Shown here: positions 16,286 through 23,920 of the stretch, piece by piece | Position numbering within the stretch: the first letter of the stretch is position 1 | Layout of the letters: each line of letters begins with the position of its first letter | Assembly (NCBI RefSeq): GCF_001642795.1 | Contig: NZ_LKEH01000048.1 | Span: forward strand, 1 to 38,165 | Origin: Pseudomonas viridiflava | GTDB lineage: Bacteria > Pseudomonadota > Gammaproteobacteria > Pseudomonadales > Pseudomonadaceae | Direction: 5' to 3' | DNA: 38,165 nucleotides | Notes under the pieces: generated by a model | Databases searched by the model: none | What the model saw: only the letters and a program-made list of their open reading frames with translations | Told to the model about the DNA's origin: nothing | Position numbers and translations under genes: made by a program

Positions 16286-17969
16286 GCGCAGCCTCCAGCA
16301 CGATCCGGCCACTGGAGCAGGGCGCGCGTTCGCTGTTGCGAAAGGCGAAATGCAGTTTCGAGCGTTGCTCATCGAAGCGCAGGTTCAGCGTGAGGGAGTC
16401 GCCGGGGCGCACCAGTTGCTGAAACTTCAGCACTTCCAGCCCCGCAAAGCGCGGAGGCAGGTCCAGCAGGCTTTGGCTCAGTTTCATGGCCCATTCCACC
16501 TGCACCACGCCTGGCAGGACGGGAGCCTTGGGAAAGTGGCCGCTGAAGTACGCGAGGTCGGGAGGAACGACCAGATTCAGTTGCAACTCGTCTTCGACGG
16601 TTTTCTGATCCAGCAGCTCCGGAAGTTTCGGGCGCTCGGCCATCAGCATTGCTTCAACGTCGGCCTGCGGCAGTTTGTCCTGAGCGTTGAGCGGCATCTG
16701 CCGCAGCAGCCGCCAGCGACGAGGCAACGCCAGGGCTTCGCAATGCGGACGCAGGTGCTGGCGCAGCGCTTCGGTCAGCGCACGACGGCCCTGTGTCCGG
16801 AGTGCAAGCAGGCCACTGTCGCTCAGCACGACCAGCGCACCGAGTGAGGCACGGTTCTCCTGAACCACGCCCAGACGCGCCTCGCGGACCCACTCATGGG
16901 TGACGAGCGCCTGTTCGATCAGGGGCAGCGAGATTCGTTTTTCCTCAAGTTTGACGATGCGGTCCAGCCTGCCCAGCAGTTCGAAACGGCCGTCGGTGTC
17001 GATGTGTACAGCGTCGGCTGTGTGTTCGACATGGCCAACAGGCAGGTACGGCGAGCGGACGCACAAGGCACCGTCGTCGCCCCGGGTCAGCTCGACGCCT
17101 TCGAAGGGCTGCCAGCGCTGTTCGCCCTGACGCCACGCAATGCCGCCGGTTTCCGAGCTGCCGAAGATTTCCGTCGGCCATTGCCCCAGTCGCTCATGCA
17201 GGCTTTGCGCTGCTTCGCCCGGCAATACACCACCCGAGGAGAACACCCGGCTTACGGCGCTCAGGCGGGGCCAGTCGAGGTTGTCACCCATGCGCTTGAG
17301 CAGGGCCGGGCTGGCGACCCAGGCAAACGGCGCGTTTTCGAGGCTGGCGCGCTGCACGTCTTCGGAGAAGGGCAACTGACGACGCACGAATGAACGCCCC
17401 GCGCACAGCGGCCACAACAACCGGAACAGCAGGCCGTAGATGTGCTGGGTCGCCACGCTGCCCACCATGCAGGACTCGCCCAGTTCCGCGCCCCAGAGCT
17501 GCTCCAGGGCCGTGACTTCATTGGCCAGCTGGCGCAGACGTTTCTCGATCAGCTTCGGCTCGCCACTGGAACCTGAAGTGCACAGGCTCAGGCGGCACTG
17601 GTCCAGATCAAGCGCTGCCGGTGCCAGGGAGGCTGCGTGCAGGTCGCTCAGCGGTGCATCACCGGGCTGGTCGGTGATCCACAGATCGACCTGACCGGCC
17701 CAGCGTTCGCGGGTCTGGCCCTGCAGATCGGCAGGCAGCAGCACGCTTACCCCGGCGCGCCAGGCACCGAACAATGCGATGCCCAGCTCGGCGGCATCTT
17801 CAAGGTGCACCGCCACTTGCCGGACGCCACGGGCTTGAAGCCCGCCTGCAACGCTCAATGCCTGCGCGCGCCATTGGGCGAGCGTCAGCGCTGGAGGGGT
17901 GGTCAGCAGTCGATCCGTGGCGGTGTCGAGCAGCAGGTTTTCAAGATTCAGCCAGTTCATGCAATCCAT
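16278..17969 (-). CDS. apeH: Aryl-ACP ligase fused to an ApeI-type dehydratase (ApeH-ApeI)
   Basis: A 563-residue two-domain protein. The N-terminal part (about 1-445) is an ANL-superfamily adenylating enzyme: P-loop LCTSGSSGEPK near 129-139, EIFGSSETGG, and the hinge FELLGRLDRIVKLEEKRI. It should activate the aryl starter acid and load it on an ACP. The last 110 residues or so (from about 453) are a FabZ-like hotdog domain with active-site motif YFSGHFPKAPVLPG (His near 478), matching ApeI. In E. coli-type clusters these are separate genes. The start may be the ATG at 17969 or at 17960; the second has a better GGA spacing. Confidence 0.9.
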   Translation of the reverse strand: MDCMNWLNLENLLLDTATDRLLTTPPALTLAQWRAQALSVAGGLQARGVRQVAVHLEDAAELGIALFGAWRAGVSVLLPADLQGQTRERWAGQVDLWITDQPGDAPLSDLHAASLAPAALDLDQCRLSLCTSGSSGEPKLIEKRLRQLANEVTALEQLWGAELGESCMVGSVATQHIYGLLFRLLWPLCAGRSFVRRQLPFSEDVQRASLENAPFAWVASPALLKRMGDNLDWPRLSAVSRVFSSGGVLPGEAAQSLHERLGQWPTEIFGSSETGGIAWRQGEQRWQPFEGVELTRGDDGALCVRSPYLPVGHVEHTADAVHIDTDGRFELLGRLDRIVKLEEKRISLPLIEQALVTHEWVREARLGVVQENRASLGALVVLSDSGLLALRTQGRRALTEALRQHLRPHCEALALPRRWRLLRQMPLNAQDKLPQADVEAMLMAERPKLPELLDQKTVEDELQLNLVVPPDLAYFSGHFPKAPVLPGVVQVEWAMKLSQSLLDLPPRFAGLEVLKFQQLVRPGDSLTLNLRFDEQRSKLHFAFRNSERAPCSSGRIVLEAAHA

Positions 17970-17970
17970 T

Positions 17971-18516
17971 TCATGGGCCGCCCATGACGCGCAGGCGGAC
18001 GATCAGTTCGCCTGCGAACAGCAGGCCCATCAGTCCATAGGAAACAAGGCCGGTGTAGAGCGTCCACCATGACAGCGGTGCCCACAGCGTCAGCGCTGCT
18101 GCAGCAAGGCCGTTGCCCAGGAAGAACACACACCACACTTGAGTGACCCGCCGGGTGTAGCGAATACCGGATTCAGAGAGTTCAGGCCGGTTGATACGCG
18201 CCATGCGTTCGACGATTGGCGGGCCGTAGATCAGGCTCGAGCCGAACAGGCCCAGCATGAACAGGCTGACCAGCACCGGGTACCAGCGCAGCATCACATG
18301 GCTGTCGAGCAGCCCGAGCACCACGCAAAACCCCAGCGCCACCAGCGCCATCGCCAGGCTGCCGGGCTTGCGCTCACCCGTGACGATTCGCGCCAGCCAC
18401 AGGCTTCCCAGTAGTAGGGCAAATTGCCAGGGTGCGAAGTGCTCGGTTCCCCAGTAGACGGCGAACGGGTAAAGCACACCGGCCAGCACCAGGATCAGAC
18501 CCACCAGCCGTTTCAT
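17971..18516 (-). CDS. apeG: Inner-membrane protein of the COG4648 type (ApeG)
   Basis: A 181-residue integral membrane protein with about five or six helices (for example MKRLVGLILVLAGVLYPFAV and WCVFFLGNGLAAAALTLWA). A protein of this type is nearly always present next to the ACP genes in APE clusters; its role is unknown. A conserved-looking YGPPIVERMARI loop and Arg/Glu residues near LSESGIRYTRRVTQ lie between helices. It overlaps the ACP gene by four bases and is followed after one base by the ligase gene. Confidence 0.87.
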   Translation of the reverse strand: MKRLVGLILVLAGVLYPFAVYWGTEHFAPWQFALLLGSLWLARIVTGERKPGSLAMALVALGFCVVLGLLDSHVMLRWYPVLVSLFMLGLFGSSLIYGPPIVERMARINRPELSESGIRYTRRVTQVWCVFFLGNGLAAAALTLWAPLSWWTLYTGLVSYGLMGLLFAGELIVRLRVMGGP

Positions 18517-18767
18517 TCGGCGGCGTTGACCAGGCGGTAGACGGCCTCGACCACGTCGTTGACGGTTCTGACGGACTTGAACTCTTCCGCCGCGATTTTC
18601 TTGCCGGTCTTGCGCTTGATGTGGTCGATCAGGTCAACAGCGTCAATGCTGTCGATTTCCAGGTCCTGATAGAGGTTCGCCTCGGGGACGACCCTTTCAG
18701 GTTCCAGTTCGAACAGTTCGACCATGGCCGTGCGCAGGGTTTGGAAGATGTCTTCACGGGTTTGCAT
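18513..18767 (-). CDS. apeF: Acyl carrier protein (ApeF)
   Basis: An 84-residue acidic, helical acyl carrier protein. Ser40 in LEIDSIDAVDL is the predicted phosphopantetheine site. The ATG at 18767 has GAGGA six bases upstream; a TTG two codons earlier is less suitable. It lies nine bases behind the other ACP gene. The two ACPs share the DS(I/V)DA core but differ elsewhere, so they may hold different intermediates (starter versus growing chain), as proposed for ApeE/ApeF. No phosphopantetheinyl transferase gene is present in the window. Confidence 0.92.
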   Translation of the reverse strand: MQTREDIFQTLRTAMVELFELEPERVVPEANLYQDLEIDSIDAVDLIDHIKRKTGKKIAAEEFKSVRTVNDVVEAVYRLVNAAE

Positions 18768-18776
18768 GTTCAATCC

Positions 18777-19037
18777 TCAGACCGGCTGTCTGGCGCTGAC
18801 GAACGCCACAAGGCTGTCGACGTTGGCGAAATGGTTGCGGGTGTCCTTGGCGTCGGCATCGATTTTGATGCCGTAGCGCTTCTGGATGGCCAGGCCCAGT
18901 TCCAGTGCGTCGACCGAATCCAGTCCAAGGCCCTCGCCGAAGAGCGTCTGGTCATTGCCGATGTCTTGCGGGGTGATGTCTTCGAGGCCCAGGGCATCGA
19001 TGATCAGCACTTTAATGTCCAGGTGTAGATCGCTCAT
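18777..19037 (-). CDS. apeE: Acyl carrier protein (ApeE)
   Basis: An 86-residue acyl carrier protein with Ser41 in GLGLDSVDALEL as phosphopantetheine attachment site. The ATG at 19037 is preferred because AAGGAG lies ten bases upstream and homologous ACPs begin at this point; ten further upstream codons lie within the acyltransferase gene. It overlaps the end of apeD by 26 bases. It should carry the aryl starter or growing polyene chain. Confidence 0.92.
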   Translation of the reverse strand: MSDLHLDIKVLIIDALGLEDITPQDIGNDQTLFGEGLGLDSVDALELGLAIQKRYGIKIDADAKDTRNHFANVDSLVAFVSARQPV

Positions 19038-19824
19038 CTGTGGCGAGCTCCTTGATGAAGTAGTCATGCAGGTAATCGTTGAGCCTGCGGGACGCCAAAG
19101 GCGGCGGGCCCAGCACGCTGAAGGCTTTCGGGTCTATATCGGCACCCACATGCAGGGTGAAATGCACACGGCGTTGCGGAATCCGGTACCAGGGCTCGGC
19201 CTTGGTGAGGGTGGTCGGGCTGACCTTGATAGTGACCGGCGTGATCATGCTGGCGCCGCGCAGGGCAATGGCGGCGGCGCCCCGGTGAAAGGCCGGCGGC
19301 TGGCCGGGCTGGGTGCGCGTGCCCTCCGGAAAGATGATCAGGGTCTGGCCGCCTTGCAGGCGTTCCACAGCGGCATCGAGCATGTCCATGCTGCCGTCGT
19401 TGCTGATATAGCCCGTGGAGCGCACCGGCCCTCGCGTGAACGGGTTCTCCCACAGGCTGCGCTTGACCACGCAGTTGGCGTCACGCACCAGGCCGATCAG
19501 GAACACCACGTCGATCAGGGACGGGTGGTTGGCAATGATCATCTGGCCGGGGCGTCCCAGTTTTTCGGCACCTTTGATCTCGTAGGTCAGTACGCCCAGG
19601 CGCGCCATGATTCGGATGAACCGCCAGAACAGCCGACTGATGGTCCGGCGGGCACGTCGCTGATGGTCTGCGACGCTCCCCGGAAAGCAACTCAGAACCG
19701 GAAAGACGAACACACGCAGACACAGCCCGCTGATCCCGAACAGGGCAAAGCTGAAACCGGTGGCCAGCAGACGCCAGTAATAGGCGTCCCGGCCTTTCTT
19801 CAATGGTTGCGTTGCCACTTCCAT
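19012..19824 (-). CDS. apeD: 1-acylglycerol-3-phosphate-type acyltransferase (ApeD, PlsC-like)
   Basis: A 270-residue acyltransferase with one N-terminal hydrophobic segment (about residues 18-46), the PlsC HX4D motif at His100-Asp105 (NHPSLIDVV) and the second motif FPEGTRTQPG. It would transfer the APE chain or a fatty acyl group to a glycerol- or ethanolamine-type acceptor in the membrane anchor. It overlaps apeC by 25 bases and apeE by 26. Length and motifs are normal. Confidence 0.9.
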   Translation of the reverse strand: MEVATQPLKKGRDAYYWRLLATGFSFALFGISGLCLRVFVFPVLSCFPGSVADHQRRARRTISRLFWRFIRIMARLGVLTYEIKGAEKLGRPGQMIIANHPSLIDVVFLIGLVRDANCVVKRSLWENPFTRGPVRSTGYISNDGSMDMLDAAVERLQGGQTLIIFPEGTRTQPGQPPAFHRGAAAIALRGASMITPVTIKVSPTTLTKAEPWYRIPQRRVHFTLHVGADIDPKAFSVLGPPPLASRRLNDYLHDYFIKELATDERSTPGH

Positions 19825-20519
19825 AATCGGTTATTCCACGGATGCAGGCATGAGGACTGGTCGGTGTGCAGGGCTTGCAACAGATTCAGGGCATGAGGCC
19901 ACTGCGTGCGTTGCGCGCCTTGCGTGTCGGTATTCAGGGACAGTTGCCACTCGTTACCCGGCGTCAGCAGCAGGCCGACGGCATAGGGGAAGGGCACGTC
20001 GTCGATCCATTGGGCGTAGGCCTGCGGAGGCTGTTCTTCGGTCACCACCAGCAGCACGGCCGGCGCGCCCTCGGCCAGCAGGGCCGCGGATTCGAATGCA
20101 CCGTATTCAAGTCCGTCGCCGGCGGCCGCCAGCGCGGTCATTTCGCTGGTTTCACCGCGCAGAATCGACCACAGACCAATCACGGCGTTATGCACCGACA
20201 GGCTGAACTGGGTCGGCGACATGGGCTCGTCAGCGGCCAGATCGCGAAGGATGTCGAACGTGCGGGGCGTTTCGCCGTGACGGGACACGAATACCAGTGG
20301 CATGCGCTCGTGGTCCTCGCTGAGTGGCCAGCCGACCGCGAATGCCATGCGCGCCATGCGGCCCAGCCGTCGGCGCTGCATCGCAGGCAGAAAAGACACG
20401 TCCGGTGCCTCGTTGCTGTCCTGCAACTGTCTAGGGGTGCGGCTCCATTGCTCCCACTCGTCTGCGCTCGCCAGGCCAGGTGCCCAGGCGCGCCATCGTG
20501 CAATGTTGAAGGTGATCAA
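19800..20519 (-). CDS. apeC: Ketosynthase chain-length-factor-like protein (ApeC)
   Basis: A 239-residue protein of the Ketoacyl-synt_2 type. It keeps only the N-terminal half of a ketosynthase fold and has no active-site Cys at the expected place (FSLSVHNAVIGLWSI). In solved APE complexes ApeC partners the true ketosynthase ApeO, as a chain length factor does. The start is TTG: no ATG or GTG occurs at a suitable place, the conserved-looking start IARWRAWAPGL follows within 16 residues, and GGAAGAG lies about five bases before the TTG. It is the first gene of the 20-gene operon, so its weak start may limit flux. Confidence 0.88.
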   Translation of the reverse strand: MITFNIARWRAWAPGLASADEWEQWSRTPRQLQDSNEAPDVSFLPAMQRRRLGRMARMAFAVGWPLSEDHERMPLVFVSRHGETPRTFDILRDLAADEPMSPTQFSLSVHNAVIGLWSILRGETSEMTALAAAGDGLEYGAFESAALLAEGAPAVLLVVTEEQPPQAYAQWIDDVPFPYAVGLLLTPGNEWQLSLNTDTQGAQRTQWPHALNLLQALHTDQSSCLHPWNNRLWKWQRNH

Positions 20520-20524
20520 AACTT

Positions 20525-20543
20525 CTCTTCCCGCCCCTGCGGG
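20525..20543 (-). promoter_or_regulatory. Leader hairpin touching the apeC ribosome site
   Basis: On the minus strand CCCGC-AGGG-GCGGG can form a five-pair all-GC hairpin (530-543). Its 3' foot overlaps the first bases of the GGAAGAG ribosome site (525-531) before the TTG start of apeC. It could limit or tune initiation at the first gene of the operon. Confidence 0.4.
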
Positions 20544-20609
20544 CTTGTTTCTCGCTACTTCGATACCAGGACGGCATCAGTCTGGGCGGTAAGTTCAATG
20601 AATGCGCGC

Positions 20610-20638
20610 ATTATCCTTGTGGGAATCGCGACTAGCAA
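20610..20638 (-). promoter_or_regulatory. Candidate sigma-70 promoter of the APE operon
   Basis: On the minus strand TTGCTA (20633-20638) is followed by exactly 17 bases and GATAAT (20610-20615), a good -35/-10 match. Transcription would start near 20603, leaving a leader of about 84 bases before apeC. No other promoter is evident inside the tightly overlapped operon. Confidence 0.5.
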
Positions 20639-20688
20639 ATTTGTTACAAGTAAAGGGTTTACACAGCATTCATTCTCATTCAGGTAAC

Positions 20689-20704
20689 TCATGCGTACGC
20701 ATGA
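20689..20704. promoter_or_regulatory. Perfect 16-base palindrome between apeC and parA
   Basis: TCATGCGTACGCATGA is a perfect palindrome in the divergent gap. It lies about 50 bases upstream of the candidate APE -35 box and about 60 bases upstream of the parA promoter candidate, a good place for an activator or shared operator. A second small dyad (TGTCG at 20745-20749, CGACA at 20757-20761) is close by. The binding protein is unknown. Confidence 0.5.
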
Positions 20705-20764
20705 TTGACGCTCAATCAAGCTAGTCATTGAACTGACATAAATGTGTCGTATTTTGCGACAGGG

Positions 20765-20794
20765 TTGCCGATAAGGTCGCCGTTGTCGTATGCA
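20765..20794 (+). promoter_or_regulatory. Weak promoter candidate for parA
   Basis: TTGCCG (20765-20770) and TATGCA (20789-20794) are 18 bases apart and point towards the ParA gene, whose start is 77 bases downstream. The match is moderate; other choices are possible. Confidence 0.3.
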
Positions 20795-20870
20795 TTGCCT
20801 AGACTCGACCACGCGTACAGCCTTTATCGGTCAGTCACGTCGTTTCTTAATCTCTCGAGGAATTCAAAGC

Positions 20871-21650
20871 ATGCGCCGTGTGGTATTCAATCAGAAGGGG
20901 GGAGTCGGCAAATCGAGCATTGCCTGCAATCTGGCTGCAGTCAGCGCTAATGAAGGCTATCGGACCCTGTTGATCGACCTCGATGCCCAGGCCAACTCCA
21001 CCCAGTACCTGACCGGCCTCACAGGCCACGATATCCCGATGGGGATTGCCGAGTTCTTCAAGCAGACACTGTCTTCCGCACCGTTCGGCAAGAAGAACCA
21101 CGTCGATATCTACGAGACGCCGTTCGATAACCTGCATGTGGTCACTGCCACGGCAGAACTTGCCGATCTGCAGCCAAAACTCGAGGCCAAGCACAAGATC
21201 AACAAGCTTCGCAAACTGCTGGATGAGTTAGGCGAAGACTACGAACGCATCTACCTGGATACGCCTCCTGCGCTTAATTTCTATGCGGTGTCGGCGCTGA
21301 TTGCGGCAGATCGCGTCCTCATTCCTTTTGATTGCGACAGTTTTTCCCGACAGGCGCTTTATGGCCTGCTTCGGGAAATCGAGGAGTTGAAAGAAGACCA
21401 CAACGAGAACCTGCAAGTGGAAGGCATCATCGTCAACCAGTTCCAGCCCCGTGCGAGCCTGCCGCAGCAGATGCTGGATGAACTGGTTGCCGAAGGCCTC
21501 CCGGTATTGCCGGTCTACCTCAATGCGTCAGTGAAGATGCGTGAGTCTCACGAGGCCTGTCTGCCTCTGGTCCACCTTGATCCGCGGCACAAGCTGACAA
21601 GGCAGTTCGTCGACCTGCATCACTTGCTGGAAACCAACGCACATCCTTGA
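20871..21650 (+). CDS. Orphan ParA-family ATPase
   Basis: A 259-residue ParA/MinD-type P-loop ATPase. The deviant Walker A box is KGGVGKSS at residues 9-16 with the signature Lys; DLDAQANSTQYLTG gives the Walker A' region and YLDTPPALNFYAV the Walker B. The ATG at 20871 is preferred because GAGGA lies upstream and the Walker A box is then at its usual place near the N-terminus; 27 earlier open codons have no support. No ParB gene or parS-like array is visible, so it is probably not the main chromosome partition ATPase. It may position another protein or complex. Its 3' end is overlapped by the PAAR gene on the other strand. Confidence 0.9.
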   Translation: MRRVVFNQKGGVGKSSIACNLAAVSANEGYRTLLIDLDAQANSTQYLTGLTGHDIPMGIAEFFKQTLSSAPFGKKNHVDIYETPFDNLHVVTATAELADLQPKLEAKHKINKLRKLLDELGEDYERIYLDTPPALNFYAVSALIAADRVLIPFDCDSFSRQALYGLLREIEELKEDHNENLQVEGIIVNQFQPRASLPQQMLDELVAEGLPVLPVYLNASVKMRESHEACLPLVHLDPRHKLTRQFVDLHHLLETNAHP

Positions 21651-21999
21651 GTTCCAGCGTCAGGGCTTCAGCGCGCCGGCGCGCTTCGGTGATCATGTCC
21701 TCGGGAATGTCGATGGCAGCGTCCATGTCGGCCTGGAATGTGTTCTGAGAAGCGATCAGGCGGTTGCTGCCTGACGGGCAACCGCATCGCACTTCGTGAC
21801 CATGCGTGGCAGCCGCTACAAATTCGTCGATATAGGTTGGATTGCCCTGAGCGATGAAGCCTGCGCTGCCGCACGCCGGGCACCATACCGGGTCGCCCAT
21901 GAGTGCCACCCGTTGCCCGTCCAGAATCACGCGTGACGAGGTGTTCAACACAAGACCGCCACGGGTGGTCGTATCACCTTCCCTGACTATGAATGGCAT
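21520..21999 (-). CDS. PAAR-domain protein with a non-native C-terminus
   Basis: A 159-residue product whose first 100 residues or so are a PAAR domain: MPFIVREGDTTTRGG, then MGDPVWCPACGS, THGHEVRCGCPSGSN and LIASQ, with paired Cys and His residues. PAAR proteins cap type VI secretion spikes and often carry toxin domains at their C-terminus. The ATG at 21999 has AAGGAAG seven bases upstream. From residue 117, exactly at the parA stop codon, the frame runs antisense through parA, so the last 43 residues look accidental. The gene is probably a truncated remnant of a longer PAAR or PAAR-effector gene. No other T6SS gene is in the window. Confidence 0.8.
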   Translation of the reverse strand: MPFIVREGDTTTRGGLVLNTSSRVILDGQRVALMGDPVWCPACGSAGFIAQGNPTYIDEFVAAATHGHEVRCGCPSGSNRLIASQNTFQADMDAAIDIPEDMITEARRRAEALTLELKDVRWFPASDAGRRTALSACAADQGGPEADRPRETHASSLTH

Positions 22000-22142
22000 A
22001 GAGCTGCTTCCTTTGGAGTGTGGAGCGCCGAATGCTAGGTGCAAAACGCCCGCCCGAAGGCCTGAATCAGCCGTTAAGGACCGTTCCTACAGAAAAGTCA
22101 TCCTGAGGTTGGGAAATGTTGCAGAGCGCGCGGCTTGATCGG

Positions 22143-22169
22143 CAATCGTTACTCCAGGCGTAATGATTG
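22143..22169. promoter_or_regulatory. Candidate MdcR operator upstream of mdcA
   Basis: CAATCGTTAC (22143-22152), seven spacer bases, then GTAATGATTG (22160-22169): a dyad with nine of ten arm positions matching. It sits about 75 bases before mdcA, the usual distance for a LysR-type activator site. MdcR, encoded at the other end of the operon, is the natural candidate to bind it. Confidence 0.6.
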
Positions 22170-22243
22170 AGTGGTCTGCTTGATTGATGCCTGGACCTTC
22201 CCGCTCCTAAGGTGAACCACGACAGCGAAATCGTGGAGCGATC

Positions 22244-23920
22244 ATGACAACAACAACTTCCCCCGACGCGCGTTGGACGCGCCGCCGCACCGAGAAGCAG
22301 CGGCGGCTCGAACAGGTGCGAGCCCTGGCCGACGGCGTGGTGCTGCCGACCGACAGGATCGTCGCAGCGCTGGAGGCCTTGCTGGTGTCCGGTGATCGGG
22401 TGGTGCTCGAGGGCAATAACCAGAAACAGGCCGACTTTCTGTCCCGCGCACTCGCAAAGGTCGATCCTGCCAAGGTGCACGACCTGCACATGATCATGCC
22501 GAGTGTCGGGCGGTCCGAGCATCTGGACCTGTTCGAACAGGGCATCGCCCGCAAGCTGGACTTCTCCTTCGCCGGTACGCAAAGCCTGCGCATCAGCCAG
22601 TTGCTTGAAGACGGCCTGCTGGAAATCGGCGCGATTCACACGTACATCGAGCTGTATTCGCGACTGGTGGTCGACCTGATCCCCAACGTGGTGCTGGCCG
22701 CAGGCTTCATGGCCGACAGGGCGGGCAACATCTACACCGGGCCGAGTACCGAAGACACCCCCGCGCTTATTGAACCGGCCGCCTTCAGCGACGGCATCGT
22801 CATCGTGCAGGTCAACCAACTGGTCGATGACGTCACTGACCTGCCGCGCGTGGACATTCCCGCTTCCTGGGTCGACTTCGTGGTCGTGGCCGACAAGCCG
22901 TTCTACATTGAACCGCTGTTCACCCGTGACCCACGCCACATCAAGCCGGTGCATGTGCTGATGGCGATGATGGCCATCCGTGGCATTTACGAGAAACACA
23001 ACGTTCAGTCGCTGAATCACGGCATCGGCTTCAACACCGCGGCCATCGAGCTGATCCTGCCGACCTACGGCGAATCACTGGGCCTGAAAGGCAAGATCTG
23101 CCGCAACTGGACGCTCAACCCGCACCCGACCCTGATCCCGGCCATTGAAAGCGGCTGGGTCGAGAGTGTGCACTGCTTCGGCACCGAACTGGGCATGGAA
23201 AACTACATCGCTGCGCGTCCTGACGTGTTCTTCACCGGGCGCGACGGTTCGCTGCGTTCCAATCGGCAGCTGTGTCAGCTGGCAGGGCAGTACGCAGTGG
23301 ACCTGTTCATCGGCGCGACCTTGCAGGTCGATGGCGACGGGCACTCCTCGACCGTGACCCGAGGCCGTCTGGCAGGTTTCGGCGGTGCGCCGAATATGGG
23401 CCACGACCCGCGCGGCCGTCGCCACGCCACCCCGGCCTGGCTGGACATGCGCCAGCAGACCGATGACGGCCCGGCCGCCTATCTGGAGCGCGGCAAGAAG
23501 CTGGTGGTGCAGATGGTCGAAACCTTTCAGGAAGGCGGCAAACCGACCTTCGTCGAAACCCTCGACGCCGTCGAAGTGGCCCGCAAGAGCGGCATGCCGC
23601 TGGCACCGATCATGATCTACGGCGATGACGTGACCCACCTGCTGACTGAAGAGGGCATCGCCTATCTCTACAAGGCGCGCAGTCTGGAAGAGCGTCAGGC
23701 GATGATTGCCGCTGTGGCAGGCGTGACGGCCATTGGTCTGCGCCACAACCCGAAAGACACCGCCCGCATGCGCCGCGAAGGGCTGATCGCGTTGCCCGAA
23801 GACCTTGGCATCCGCCGCACCGACGCCAGTCGCGAGTTGCTGGCTGCGAAAAGCATCGCCGATCTGGTCGAGTGGTCCGGTGGCCTCTATAACCCGCCTG
23901 CCAAATTCAGGAGCTGGTGA
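22244..23920 (+). CDS. mdcA: Malonate decarboxylase alpha subunit (malonate:ACP transferase)
   Basis: A 558-residue subunit that exchanges acetyl for malonyl on the carrier protein MdcC, releasing acetate at each turnover. Length fits MdcA. It has the CoA-transferase-like Gly-rich segments expected, for example GFMADRAGNIYTGPSTED and GGAPNMGHDPRGRR. The ATG at 22244 has GGAG five bases upstream. It is the first gene of the operon and overlaps the mdcB start. The cytoplasmic complex decarboxylates malonate to acetate and CO2. Confidence 0.95.
   Translation: MTTTTSPDARWTRRRTEKQRRLEQVRALADGVVLPTDRIVAALEALLVSGDRVVLEGNNQKQADFLSRALAKVDPAKVHDLHMIMPSVGRSEHLDLFEQGIARKLDFSFAGTQSLRISQLLEDGLLEIGAIHTYIELYSRLVVDLIPNVVLAAGFMADRAGNIYTGPSTEDTPALIEPAAFSDGIVIVQVNQLVDDVTDLPRVDIPASWVDFVVVADKPFYIEPLFTRDPRHIKPVHVLMAMMAIRGIYEKHNVQSLNHGIGFNTAAIELILPTYGESLGLKGKICRNWTLNPHPTLIPAIESGWVESVHCFGTELGMENYIAARPDVFFTGRDGSLRSNRQLCQLAGQYAVDLFIGATLQVDGDGHSSTVTRGRLAGFGGAPNMGHDPRGRRHATPAWLDMRQQTDDGPAAYLERGKKLVVQMVETFQEGGKPTFVETLDAVEVARKSGMPLAPIMIYGDDVTHLLTEEGIAYLYKARSLEERQAMIAAVAGVTAIGLRHNPKDTARMRREGLIALPEDLGIRRTDASRELLAAKSIADLVEWSGGLYNPPAKFRSW

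Noticed and set aside
20650..20690. Fur-box-like ATTCATTCTCATTC stretch before the APE promoter
   Set aside because: The match to the Fur consensus is partial, with wrong spacing of the NAT triplets; it is not enough to propose iron control.
20871..21999. A T6SS effector-immunity module
   Set aside because: Only a truncated PAAR gene and a ParA ATPase are present, with no VgrG, toxin domain or immunity gene. Treated as a possible remnant only.
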